A stretch of 8,751 nt of DNA from positions 1 through 8,751 of the forward strand of contig SLFV01000004.1 in the NCBI GenBank assembly GCA_007124075.1, written 5' to 3'. Under the pieces are notes generated by a model. The model worked only from the letters and a program-made list of their open reading frames with translations, made no database searches and had not been told where the DNA came from. Source of the DNA: Roseimaritima sp. (GTDB lineage Bacteria; Planctomycetota; Planctomycetia; Pirellulales; Pirellulaceae). A program made the translations under genes and the position numbers. The stretch's first letter is position 1. The number at the start of each line of letters is the position of its first letter. This document shows, in pieces, positions 1 to 6,444 of the stretch.

Positions 1-232
1 AATGCTGTCGTGGGCGTTTGACAAATTCGTTGGCGGGCGATCGTTCATGGGAACTCCCCAAACGTGTCAACAGTTGATCCATGAACTGCTCCGCATCGGT
101 GTCACTGAAGTTGCCTGCCTGCTAGACTTTGGCCCCTCAACCGATACGATTTTGGAACACTTCGGCCAACTAGAAACGCTGGTCCAGCAGGCCAGCCAAT
201 GCCGTCCCGCACCACGCGATTCCACGGTGTGA
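1..232 (+). CDS. Luciferase-like FMN-dependent monooxygenase, MupA/Atu3671 type (C-terminal fragment)
   Basis: Only the last 76 or so codons are in the window; the frame is open to the left edge, so the ATG at position 2 is most likely an internal methionine. The visible part contains a FMGTPQTCQQLI stretch followed by GVTEVACLLDFG. This matches, from memory, the end of the flavin-dependent luciferase-like monooxygenases (bacterial luciferase fold) called MupA/Atu3671, where a 'GTP..C' segment and 'IGVDEIACLIDFG' precede a short helix that ends the domain. Such proteins or domains usually occur in nonribosomal peptide or polyketide pathways, where they oxidise a carrier-bound intermediate. 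It cannot be told here whether this is a stand-alone enzyme or the end of a megasynthase. It converges on the transferase gene, with 34 bp between the two stop codons. Confidence 0.75.
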   Translation, partial: MLSWAFDKFVGGRSFMGTPQTCQQLIHELLRIGVTEVACLLDFGPSTDTILEHFGQLETLVQQASQCRPAPRDSTV

Positions 233-234
233 TC

Positions 235-262
235 GTGCTGCGTTCAACCGGCGTTGCCGCAC
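235..262. terminator. Weak nested hairpin between convergent genes
   Basis: The 34-bp gap between two convergent stop codons holds an outer GTGC (235-238) / GCAC (259-262) pair enclosing CAAC (245-248) / GTTG (253-256). It has interior loops and no T-run on either strand, so it could at best be a weak bidirectional or Rho-assisted end. Confidence 0.18.
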
Positions 263-266
263 CAAA

Positions 267-1040
267 TCAAGGCTGGTATTCCGCAAAATCAAAGCCTTGC
301 CACTGGCCATCGATTAATCGTTGCTGGGGCACGAAACGCGCTTTGTACCGCAGATGTTGATTGTCGGCGACATACAGTCCCAAATAAAGAAACTTCAACT
401 GTCGTTGCTGACACCACTGCCATTGTTTCAAGATCGCGTAGGTCCCCAGGGAGAACCGAGCGGCTTGCGGATCGAAATAGGTGTACACCGCCGATGCGGC
501 TTGGGCCCCCATGTCAGTGATGGCGATCGCAACCAATTGAGAATCCAGCCAGACAGACAGTTCCAGCGTTTGACAAAAGGTTGCCCTTAAGAACGCGTTG
601 TATTCCTGGCTGGTCGTTGGCGGACGTTGATCACTTAAACCGCGTTGTTCCCCGTGCTGATTGAACAGCCTCAGACGCACCGGATCACAGCTAGGCCTCG
701 ACCAACGAATTTCGCACTCGCGATCACCACGTTGCAAGACCCTTCGCAGCGACCGTGAAAGTCGAAACTTCCCAACCGGAAGCCGCGTGGGTTCGCAGGC
801 TTGGCACCCGGGACACTGGGTCCGATAGGCAAACATGCCGCTGCGTCGAAAACCGGCGGCCAGCAATTGGTCGAATTCCTCTGGTGCCAATTGACCCGAC
901 GGCATCCACAAAGGCAGCCGTGACGGCCTGTCGGGCAGATAGGAGCACTGCTCCAAGCTATCCAGCACCAGCGACCAACTGGTCGACGTACCGGTTTGCC
1001 GAGACGATGACGGCGGAGTGGCGGCGGCTTGCGCATGCAT
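267..1040 (-). CDS. Arginyl/leucyl-tRNA--protein transferase (Ate/Bpt family)
   Basis: This 257-residue protein belongs to the N-end-rule aminoacyl-tRNA-protein transferases, which move an amino acid from aminoacyl-tRNA onto the N-terminus of proteins (usually Asp or Glu) and so mark them for proteolysis in the cytoplasm. Family signs are CSYLP at 32-36, FRRSG at 64-68, the C-x2-C-x2-C cluster CPGCQAC (C76, C79, C82) followed by P-x-R, the core YTYFDP (186-191) with SLGTYAIL (197-204), and YLGLYV then RYKARF near residues 219-236. The length is normal for bacterial members (about 240-260). Sequence alone does not decide between arginine (Ate) and leucine (Bpt) transfer, so no symbol is given. 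The conserved cysteines may bind a metal or Fe-S cluster, as reported for eukaryotic ATE1. The start ATG overlaps the kinase stop by one base (TGATG, 1038-1042) and has no convincing Shine-Dalgarno of its own, so translation is probably coupled to the kinase. No clpS or clpA is visible nearby. Confidence 0.88.
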   Translation of the reverse strand: MHAQAAATPPSSSRQTGTSTSWSLVLDSLEQCSYLPDRPSRLPLWMPSGQLAPEEFDQLLAAGFRRSGMFAYRTQCPGCQACEPTRLPVGKFRLSRSLRRVLQRGDRECEIRWSRPSCDPVRLRLFNQHGEQRGLSDQRPPTTSQEYNAFLRATFCQTLELSVWLDSQLVAIAITDMGAQAASAVYTYFDPQAARFSLGTYAILKQWQWCQQRQLKFLYLGLYVADNQHLRYKARFVPQQRLIDGQWQGFDFAEYQP

Positions 1041-3610
1041 CAGAGTAAGGGGACTTCGTGAGGCAAGACTTCGCGGACAATCGCACTTTGTCGATACGAT
1101 CGAAACACCGGATGCGCTGCCAAAAGGTAGGCCCAGCGAGGCGGTCTGGATTGATTGATGGTCGCCAGATCCGCATCGCTAAGCTGGTTTTGTCGGGCCT
1201 TCAAGATCGCCAGATTCGCAACCGGACCGTAGGGACCGTAGGGAAACTGCGACAAGGTTTCTGCTCGCAGGGCGAAGTACGCGTTCGGCGAACTGGATGC
1301 ATCGGAACTACCCGCCAGGGCTGCGGCAAAGGCGAATTGCTGCTCGTCCTCGGCCAAATCGATCGCCAGCCCCTTGACCTTGGGGCTGTCGGGAAATTCT
1401 GTCAGTAAGGCCTTGGCCCCCACGTCGGCCATAACGCGTTGGCCGCTGAACCATCGCAGACGCGTCAAACTGATCTGCAGAGTCAATGACAACGGATTCA
1501 AGCTGACCGCGCGTTCGGCGTGCTTCAGCCCGTCGCTAAAATTGCCCATCGCTGCGGAAAGTAAAGCCATCTCATGCTGCACTTGCCAATTATTGGGCAG
1601 TGCCTGTTCCACCTGCAGCAACGTCCGAAACGCCTCGCCGTACTCCCGATCGTTTTGCCATGCGATCATGCCAGCGGCCAGTAGCGCGGTGGGGGCCGTC
1701 GGGCGCAAGGCCAGGGCCTGTTCGATCGCATCCCGGGCTTCCAAGACATACTGTTTGCTAGCGTCGGGTTCGGTGAAGTTGGCAAGCGATAGCGCGGTTA
1801 GAGCGTACCCCACATGGGCTTCCAGCAATTGCGGGTCTACGGTCCGCGCATTTTGAAAACAACGCAGCGCCTCCTCGGTACCGGCTTCGCTATCAGGGTC
1901 CAGCCGTGCATGGCCACGAATCAAGCAGCTAAATGCTTGCCCATCGTCAGTCTCGCCGGTCCGTTGTAGAGAGCGAATTTGCAATCCAATCTGCTCCGCT
2001 AAGACGGCAGCGTGCCCACGTTGATCTACCAATTTGACGTCGGGGCGAAACGGAAAGGTTTCGCCCCAAACCAAACGTTCGCTCTTCCCATCGACCAACT
2101 GTAAGTGAATATGGCGCTGCGCGCCATCGCCCGCAATGTCGACCAGCACCAGCCCACTGACCCCAAGCTGCTTTGCGACCTGGGAGTACTGCTGTGGTGT
2201 CAGATCGATGGGGCGATACGGAACGACCTTCAGCCTGGGCTGTTTCGCCAATTGGTTCACCAGCATGGCCGCAATCTGCTCCTCCTCGGAAAGCTCGCGC
2301 GTGCCGATCGGCCTGCCGCTGGCTCCATCACGCACGCGGAGCGGCAACACTGCGATGGAATCAATCGGTGGCGGCGAGTGGCTGGTTGTCAGAAAATGAT
2401 ACGCCACACCGCCGCTGGCCATGGCCGCTGCGCCCGCAACCGCCGCCATGACGCAGCGACGCGACAAACGCGCGGGCGAAAGGCAGTCCCCGGTGCTTGA
2501 ACGGGAGAGACTCTCCTTCGCAAAGATCGCGGAATGGCTGGCCGTCGCGCTGGTGCTTTGCAATCCACAGGCAAGCTCCGCAGCGGAGGCAGGACGAGCC
2601 AGCGGGTCTTTTTCCAGACACCGCTGAATCAAAGCCGCCAATTCAGGATCGTTGGCGGCCAATTCAGGATCACACGCGGGAGGCGAATGAAGCACGGCTA
2701 CCAAAGATTCGGCGATGGTCCGTCGCGCAAACGGTGCTTGCCCATAGAAGCACTCGTGCAGTACGCATCCCAGACCAAACAAATCGGCAGCATAGGACAC
2801 CTTTTCGCCACGGGCTTGTTCAGGAGCCATGTAGCCCACGGTTCCCATAACCACGCCACTGGCGGTGGGATCTTGGCTGCCAGCGACCTCGCTGTCCATC
2901 GCGTTGGAAAGACCAAAATCAAGTAGCTTGACCAATACCGCCGCGCCACTGGAAGAAGTCCTGTTCGTGGGGGCGGTCAAGAATAGGTTTTCGGGCTTCA
3001 AATCGCGATGAATCACGCCACGTTCGTGGGATGCCCCCAATGCCGCGGCAACCTGCCATCCAATAACGCGAATTTCCGTGGGTGTTAATGGTGAACGCCG
3101 CATTCGTTGGCGCAAGGTTTCCCCTTCCAACAATTCCATAACCGTGTACGGGTGCCCCCGGTGCGTTCCCACGTCGTGCAACATAACAATGTTGGGGTGG
3201 CGGATCGCCGCTATCAGCCGTGATTCACGCTGAAACCGTTCAACCCGATCGTTGCGGTTCGTGAAGTCATCCGCTAAGACCTTAATCGCCACCGGTCGTG
3301 ACAAACGCGTATCCAGCCCGCGGAAGACACGCCCCATCCCCCCGTACCCCAGAAGTGCTTCGATCCGATACGGCCCCAATTGAACGCCTGGTTCGAAAAC
3401 CGCGTTCCTGTCGGTGGAAGCTGGCGGGGGACGAAGTTCATTCTGAATCGCAAGTAATTCGCCGCGTAACGATTCTGGATCCAGGTCGGAATGCTCCCGG
3501 ACGACGGTTTCGATGTCGGTGCTGCGTCCGCTTCGCAGATCACTTTCAAATTGCAAGCATACCGCGTCCAGACGAGCCAGAACTGCGGCCGAAAGCTGAG
3601 ACAACGACAC
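1040..3610 (-). CDS. Membrane-anchored Ser/Thr protein kinase with TolB-N-like and TPR sensor region
   Basis: This is an 856-residue PknB-type (Hanks) kinase. A helical N-terminal extension (1-75) precedes the catalytic domain (about 80-350). All key elements are present: glycine loop GYGGMGRV (88-95), VAIK with Lys110, the alpha-C Glu129, HRDLKPEN (201-208, Asp203), DFG (231-233), and APE (262-264), so it should be active. A Ser/Thr-rich linker leads to one hydrophobic segment (about 387-408), then a region resembling TolB N-terminal-like domains of multidomain kinases (about 415-545, starting SIAVLPL), and TPR-like helices (about 570-745). The predicted topology puts the kinase in the cytoplasm and the TPR part outside the membrane, probably as a sensor or protein-binding surface. 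The start is GTG at 3610 with AAGGGAG at 3617-3623, six bases upstream. It lies 16 bp after the ECF sigma gene and overlaps the transferase start by one base. The C-lobe carries a seven-residue tandem duplication (DPELAAN at 314-326). Confidence 0.93.
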   Translation of the reverse strand: MSLSQLSAAVLARLDAVCLQFESDLRSGRSTDIETVVREHSDLDPESLRGELLAIQNELRPPPASTDRNAVFEPGVQLGPYRIEALLGYGGMGRVFRGLDTRLSRPVAIKVLADDFTNRNDRVERFQRESRLIAAIRHPNIVMLHDVGTHRGHPYTVMELLEGETLRQRMRRSPLTPTEIRVIGWQVAAALGASHERGVIHRDLKPENLFLTAPTNRTSSSGAAVLVKLLDFGLSNAMDSEVAGSQDPTASGVVMGTVGYMAPEQARGEKVSYAADLFGLGCVLHECFYGQAPFARRTIAESLVAVLHSPPACDPELAANDPELAALIQRCLEKDPLARPASAAELACGLQSTSATASHSAIFAKESLSRSSTGDCLSPARLSRRCVMAAVAGAAAMASGGVAYHFLTTSHSPPPIDSIAVLPLRVRDGASGRPIGTRELSEEEQIAAMLVNQLAKQPRLKVVPYRPIDLTPQQYSQVAKQLGVSGLVLVDIAGDGAQRHIHLQLVDGKSERLVWGETFPFRPDVKLVDQRGHAAVLAEQIGLQIRSLQRTGETDDGQAFSCLIRGHARLDPDSEAGTEEALRCFQNARTVDPQLLEAHVGYALTALSLANFTEPDASKQYVLEARDAIEQALALRPTAPTALLAAGMIAWQNDREYGEAFRTLLQVEQALPNNWQVQHEMALLSAAMGNFSDGLKHAERAVSLNPLSLTLQISLTRLRWFSGQRVMADVGAKALLTEFPDSPKVKGLAIDLAEDEQQFAFAAALAGSSDASSSPNAYFALRAETLSQFPYGPYGPVANLAILKARQNQLSDADLATINQSRPPRWAYLLAAHPVFRSYRQSAIVREVLPHEVPLL
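1224..1241. repeat. 9-bp tandem repeat in the kinase C-terminus
   Basis: GGACCGTAG occurs twice in direct tandem and encodes the YGPYGP stretch (about residues 791-796) of the kinase. It is short and in frame, so it does not disturb the gene. Confidence 0.6.
2630..2671. repeat. 21-bp in-frame tandem duplication inside the kinase gene
   Basis: Two adjacent 21-bp units share an exact 14-base core, GCCAATTCAGGATC (2637-2650 and 2658-2671). On the coding strand they encode DPELAA-N-DPELAA (kinase residues 314-326) with identical codons for DPEL. This looks like a fairly recent slip duplication that added seven residues in the loop before the conserved C-lobe helix (LIQRCLEKDP). Confidence 0.8.
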
Positions 3611-3626
3611 GGGAAACTCCCTTCTG

Positions 3627-4259
3627 CTAATAATCCAAATCTTCGTCTTCTTTGGTCAAACGTTCTGCCCACGTCTTGCGGATCAAATGCAGACGGCGTT
3701 CCACCGCGCGCTTGGAAAGCTGTAAACGCCCCGAGATCTCGTCAACTAAAAAACCCTCCATGCGCATCAATGCTATCTGGCGTAATTGTTCGTCAGGCAA
3801 CTGATTCAGCAACGCCTCATACTGTTCGGCCAGTTCAGCTTGCAAATCACCGCTTGCTTGCTGGCCCGCGACCGAGGCAATCCCGGCATCGCGCAGACTA
3901 GCCGGATCGACAAACACGGATTCTCCCCGCACCTTGCCACCTCCCCGTTTTTTTCGCGTCTGAAACCGCAGTTGCGCGGTTACCTTACGGCCCAGCAAGC
4001 GAATCAACAGTCCCCACAAATTATCAGGGTGCGAGAGATCTGGGAAGCGATTTGCTCGGACCCCCTGGATGAAACTATGAAAAGCGCTTAGCGCGACATC
4101 TTCCTCGTCACTAACACGCCGCAAATTGGCGGGTAACCGCTGAGCCGCCAGACGCATGAGTTTTTCGATATAGTTTTCCCAGAGAATGGCGGTTGCCGCT
4201 TCATCTCCGTCGCGCACCGACTGCATCAGTTCCGCAAATTCTTTAGGTGTATGCGACAC
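3627..4259 (-). CDS. ECF-type RNA polymerase sigma factor (Sigma70_ECF, planctomycete type)
   Basis: This 210-residue protein has the two-domain layout of extracytoplasmic-function sigma factors. The region 2-like part (about 11-100) includes VRDGDEAATAILWENY and DEEDVALSAFHSFIQGV. A linker rich in Lys, Arg and Gly (101-112) follows, and then region 4 (about 148-200), where LPDEQLRQIALMRMEGF and the helix-turn-helix DEISGRLQLSKRAVERRL should bind the -35 element. The DED/AFHSF and 'kRaVeRrL' signatures resemble the ECF proteins expanded in planctomycetes, which are often adjacent to Ser/Thr kinases in place of a classical anti-sigma factor. No anti-sigma gene is visible here, and the kinase follows after 16 bp, so phosphorylation or kinase binding may control this factor (inference). 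The start is GTG at 4259, ten bases after GGAGG (4270-4274). Met12 is an in-frame alternative with weaker signals. The stop is TAG. Confidence 0.9.
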   Translation of the reverse strand: MSHTPKEFAELMQSVRDGDEAATAILWENYIEKLMRLAAQRLPANLRRVSDEEDVALSAFHSFIQGVRANRFPDLSHPDNLWGLLIRLLGRKVTAQLRFQTRKKRGGGKVRGESVFVDPASLRDAGIASVAGQQASGDLQAELAEQYEALLNQLPDEQLRQIALMRMEGFLVDEISGRLQLSKRAVERRLHLIRKTWAERLTKEDEDLDY

Positions 4260-4282
4260 AGTGCTGCATCCTCCGACCTGCC

Positions 4283-4291
4283 ACTATACCA
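4283..4291 (-). promoter_or_regulatory. Extended -10 promoter for the sigma factor-kinase-transferase unit
   Basis: On the minus strand the sequence reads TGGTATAGT, a near-consensus extended -10 (TGn + TATAGT; hexamer at 4288-4283). No good -35 lies 16-18 bases upstream. Transcription would start near 4276, leaving a leader of only about 17 bases that still includes the GGAGG at 4270-4274. The position fits the GTG start at 4259. Confidence 0.55.
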
Positions 4292-4424
4292 GATCGGGGG
4301 TGTTTTGCGAGACTTCAAGCGTGGGTCTTTGCACGCGCGGCAGTTCGCAGGCAGAACCGTGCCCCCCAGATTGCGAGCGGCGGAAACTGGTGGTTTGTCA
4401 ACGTTCAATTTCAAACGCAGTGTG

Positions 4425-4436
4425 ATTCGCTCGAAT
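4425..4436. repeat. Inverted repeat, possible operator (ATTCG-CT-CGAAT)
   Basis: This is a perfect inverted repeat with 5-bp arms and a 2-bp spacer in the divergent intergenic region. Its centre, TCGCTCGA (4427-4434), is repeated directly at 4442-4449, 15 bp away, so two similar sites lie about one and a half helical turns apart. A regulator-binding role is inference. Confidence 0.35.
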
Positions 4437-4449
4437 TTTTCTCGCTCGA

Positions 4450-4467
4450 GGAATTCTGGCGAATTCC
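4450..4467. repeat. Inverted repeat, possible operator (GGAATTC-TGGC-GAATTCC)
   Basis: Perfect 7-bp arms flank a 4-bp spacer. A third copy of the core, GGAATTCC, is found at 4509-4516, also in the intergenic region. Such symmetric sites between divergent genes suggest a dimeric DNA-binding protein, but the core is AT-rich and self-complementary, so chance cannot be excluded. Confidence 0.35.
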
Positions 4468-4517
4468 ACGACGGACCAACCCTCATTTATATCTCTGCCA
4501 GACCAGTAGGAATTCCG

Positions 4518-4531
4518 GGCGAGACCTCGCC
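4518..4531. repeat. Inverted repeat upstream of glnS (GGCGAG-AC-CTCGCC)
   Basis: This perfect inverted repeat has 6-bp arms and a 2-bp spacer and begins one base after the GGAATTCC copy at 4509-4516. It sits where the -35 of the possible glnS promoter (-10 at 4551-4556) would be, so a protein bound here could repress or activate glnS. There is no T-run after it, so it does not look like a terminator. Confidence 0.35.
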
Positions 4532-4547
4532 AAAAGGGATGGGGCGA

Positions 4548-4556
4548 TGCTATTCT
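4548..4556 (+). promoter_or_regulatory. Possible extended -10 promoter for glnS
   Basis: TGCTATTCT gives an extended -10 (TGn + TATTCT) about 107 bases before the glnS start. No recognisable -35 precedes it. The intergenic stretch 4260-4662 otherwise holds only the inverted repeats and the opposite promoter; no gene in it looks convincing. Confidence 0.3.
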
Positions 4557-4662
4557 GTTGGCCTTGCGTGATACTTTCCCATTTGCAGTTACCACCTTCC
4601 TTTCATTTTCCGCTCATTACTGAAGCGTTCCTCCAACAACGTTCCTGAATCAGGGCCACCGG

Positions 4663-6357
4663 ATGTCAGCTCCAGATCCCGCCGCTGCTAGCAGCGAAAA
4701 ACTAAACTTCATTGAGACGGCCATCCGCCAGGATCTTGCCAAGGGGCGGTTTACGGGCGTGTTGACTCGCTTTCCGCCAGAACCAAACGGCTACTTGCAC
4801 ATTGGTCACGCCAAGAGCATCTGCTTGAATTTTTCACTGGCCGAAAAGTATGGCGGGACCTGCAATCTTCGCTTGGATGACACTAACCCGGTGAAAGAAG
4901 ACACGGAGTATGTTGATTCAATCATGAATGACATCCGTTGGCTGGGCTTTGACTGGAACAACTTGCATTACGCTAGCGATTACTTTGAACAGCTATACCA
5001 GTGGGCGTTACAATTAATCCGCGACGGCAAAGCGTTTGTTTGCGATTTGTCGGTTGACCAGACGCGTCAGTATCGTGGTTCGGTGACGGAACCGGGAAGG
5101 AATAGTCCCTATCGCAATCGCAAGCCGGACGAAAATCTGGATTTGTTCCAGCGAATGCGGGACGGAGAATTCCCGGACGGCACGCGAACGTTGCGGGCCA
5201 AAATTGACATGGGGTCACCCAATCTAAACCTGCGCGATCCGGTGATGTATCGGATCCTCCATGCCACCCACCATCGTACGGGAAATCAGTGGTGCATCTA
5301 TCCGATGTATGATTGGGCGCACGGTCAAAGCGATTCCCTGGAGAATATATCGTTTTCAATCTGCACGCTGGAATTCGAGAATCATCGCCCCCTGTATGAC
5401 TGGTTTTGCGAGAATCTAGGGATCCATCATCCGCGTCAGATCGAATTTGCACGGTTGAACATGACCTACACCGTGATGAGCAAGCGGAAACTGCTGCAGT
5501 TGGTGACGGAAAAACATGTCTCCGGTTGGGATGACCCCAGGATGCCCACGATCGTCGGTTTGCGGCGGCGCGGCTACACCCCGGAATCGATTCGTGCGTT
5601 CTGTGAGGATATCGGCGTTGCGAAATTTAACAGCACCATCGATATGGTGAAACTGGAAAATTCGATCCGAAACCATCTGAACGCTATCGTGGAACGGCGG
5701 ATGGCGGTGCTGGACCCGGTGAAGCTGACCATCACAAACTGGCCCGCTGACAAAACGGAAATGCTGCAGGCGATCAATAATCCAGAAGACCCTGCCGGCG
5801 GGACGCGCATGGTCCCTTTTGATGGCTCCCTATGGATTGAACGCGAGGATTTTCGCGAGGAAGCGCCGCGAAAATATTTCCGCCTGAAAAAGGGTGGTGC
5901 GGTTCGCCTCCGCTATGGTTACATCATCGATTGCTACGATGTGGTGAAAGACGACCAGGGAAACGTGGTGGAAATCCTGTGTCATTACGACCCCAGTACT
6001 CATAGTGGCCAAGGCCAATCGTCACGCAAATGTAAGGGTACGATCCATTGGGTCAGTCGCAAACATGCCCGAGAGGTAGAAGTCCGCTTGTACGACCGCC
6101 TGTTTACCGTGGAAAAACCGGAGGCGACCAACGAAGGAACCTTCTTGGACTGTCTGAACCCTGACTCGCTGGTCGTGTCCACTGCGTTTGTGGAACCTTC
6201 GCTGTTGGACTTTCCACCTGGGACCGCAGTGCAGTTCGAACGGCAGGGATACTTTTGCGTTGATCGCGACACGCGACCCGGCAGCCATGTTTTCAACCGC
6301 ACGGTGGGACTCCGCGACAGTTGGGGAAAACTGGAAGCCAAGGGCAAAGTCGACTGA
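4663..6357 (+). CDS. glnS: Glutaminyl-tRNA synthetase
   Basis: This cytoplasmic class I synthetase of 564 residues (E. coli GlnRS has 554) joins glutamine to tRNA-Gln using ATP. The catalytic Rossmann fold starts with the signature [18 protein letters not shown], where HIGH is at residues 46-49, followed by LRLDDTNP (70-77). The GlnRS-type substrate segment [18 protein letters not shown] spans 212-229, and the second ATP motif VMSKRKLLQ is at 271-279. [16 protein letters not shown] (318-333) and the two C-terminal beta-barrels (about 348-560), which read the anticodon, complete the usual plan. The IYPMYD.AH..SD..E form and the MSKRKL variant fit GlnRS better than bacterial GluRS. ATG at 4663 is the only good start: the frame has a TGA at 4621-4623 and no earlier ATG. 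AGGG (4652-4655) is a modest ribosome-binding site. It is transcribed away from the sigma-factor unit and converges on the UVR-motif gene, so it appears to be monocistronic. Confidence 0.97.
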   Translation: MSAPDPAAASSEKLNFIETAIRQDLAKGRFTGVLTRFPPEPNGYLHIGHAKSICLNFSLAEKYGGTCNLRLDDTNPVKEDTEYVDSIMNDIRWLGFDWNNLHYASDYFEQLYQWALQLIRDGKAFVCDLSVDQTRQYRGSVTEPGRNSPYRNRKPDENLDLFQRMRDGEFPDGTRTLRAKIDMGSPNLNLRDPVMYRILHATHHRTGNQWCIYPMYDWAHGQSDSLENISFSICTLEFENHRPLYDWFCENLGIHHPRQIEFARLNMTYTVMSKRKLLQLVTEKHVSGWDDPRMPTIVGLRRRGYTPESIRAFCEDIGVAKFNSTIDMVKLENSIRNHLNAIVERRMAVLDPVKLTITNWPADKTEMLQAINNPEDPAGGTRMVPFDGSLWIEREDFREEAPRKYFRLKKGGAVRLRYGYIIDCYDVVKDDQGNVVEILCHYDPSTHSGQGQSSRKCKGTIHWVSRKHAREVEVRLYDRLFTVEKPEATNEGTFLDCLNPDSLVVSTAFVEPSLLDFPPGTAVQFERQGYFCVDRDTRPGSHVFNRTVGLRDSWGKLEAKGKVD

Positions 6358-6378
6358 CGCTGCTGCCCCGGTGATCCC

Positions 6379-6406
6379 ACTGGTCTCGGAGCGGCAGGCC
6401 AGTTTT
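6379..6406 (+). terminator. Possible intrinsic terminator of glnS
   Basis: ACTGGTC (6379-6385) pairs with GGCCAGT (6397-6403) to give a 7-bp stem (one G-T pair) with an 11-base loop, followed by TTT. It starts 21 bases after the glnS stop. The T-run is short, so termination may be partial. A second hairpin, CTGGCG/CGCCAG at 6418-6440, lies closer to the convergent gene and has no T-run on either strand. Confidence 0.4.
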
Positions 6407-6444
6407 GCTCCGGACATCTGGCGATGGAATTTCGCGCCAGCACC

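Noticed and set aside
2105..2926. Several 60-130-codon + strand frames opposite the kinase
   Set aside because: They are antisense shadows of a gene with intact kinase motifs; their translations are rich in Arg, His, Ser and Gln with no recognisable domain.
4396..4401. TTGACA on the minus strand as a -35 for the sigma-factor unit
   Set aside because: The hexamer 17 bases downstream is GCTCGC, which is not a -10, and the site is over 100 bases from the good TATAGT element.
4247..4648. Open reading frames of 133 and 106 codons on the + strand in the divergent intergenic region
   Set aside because: They overlap each other in different frames, overlap the sigma factor start, lack ribosome-binding sites, and their translations (rich in Arg, Cys and Trp with no pattern) resemble nothing I know.
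4973..5452. 159-codon minus-strand frame opposite glnS
   Set aside because: It lies wholly inside a certain gene and its translation has no recognisable fold.
6418..6440. CTGGCG/CGCCAG hairpin as a bidirectional terminator
   Set aside because: It has an 11-base loop and no T-run on either strand, so it is weaker than the hairpin at 6379-6406.
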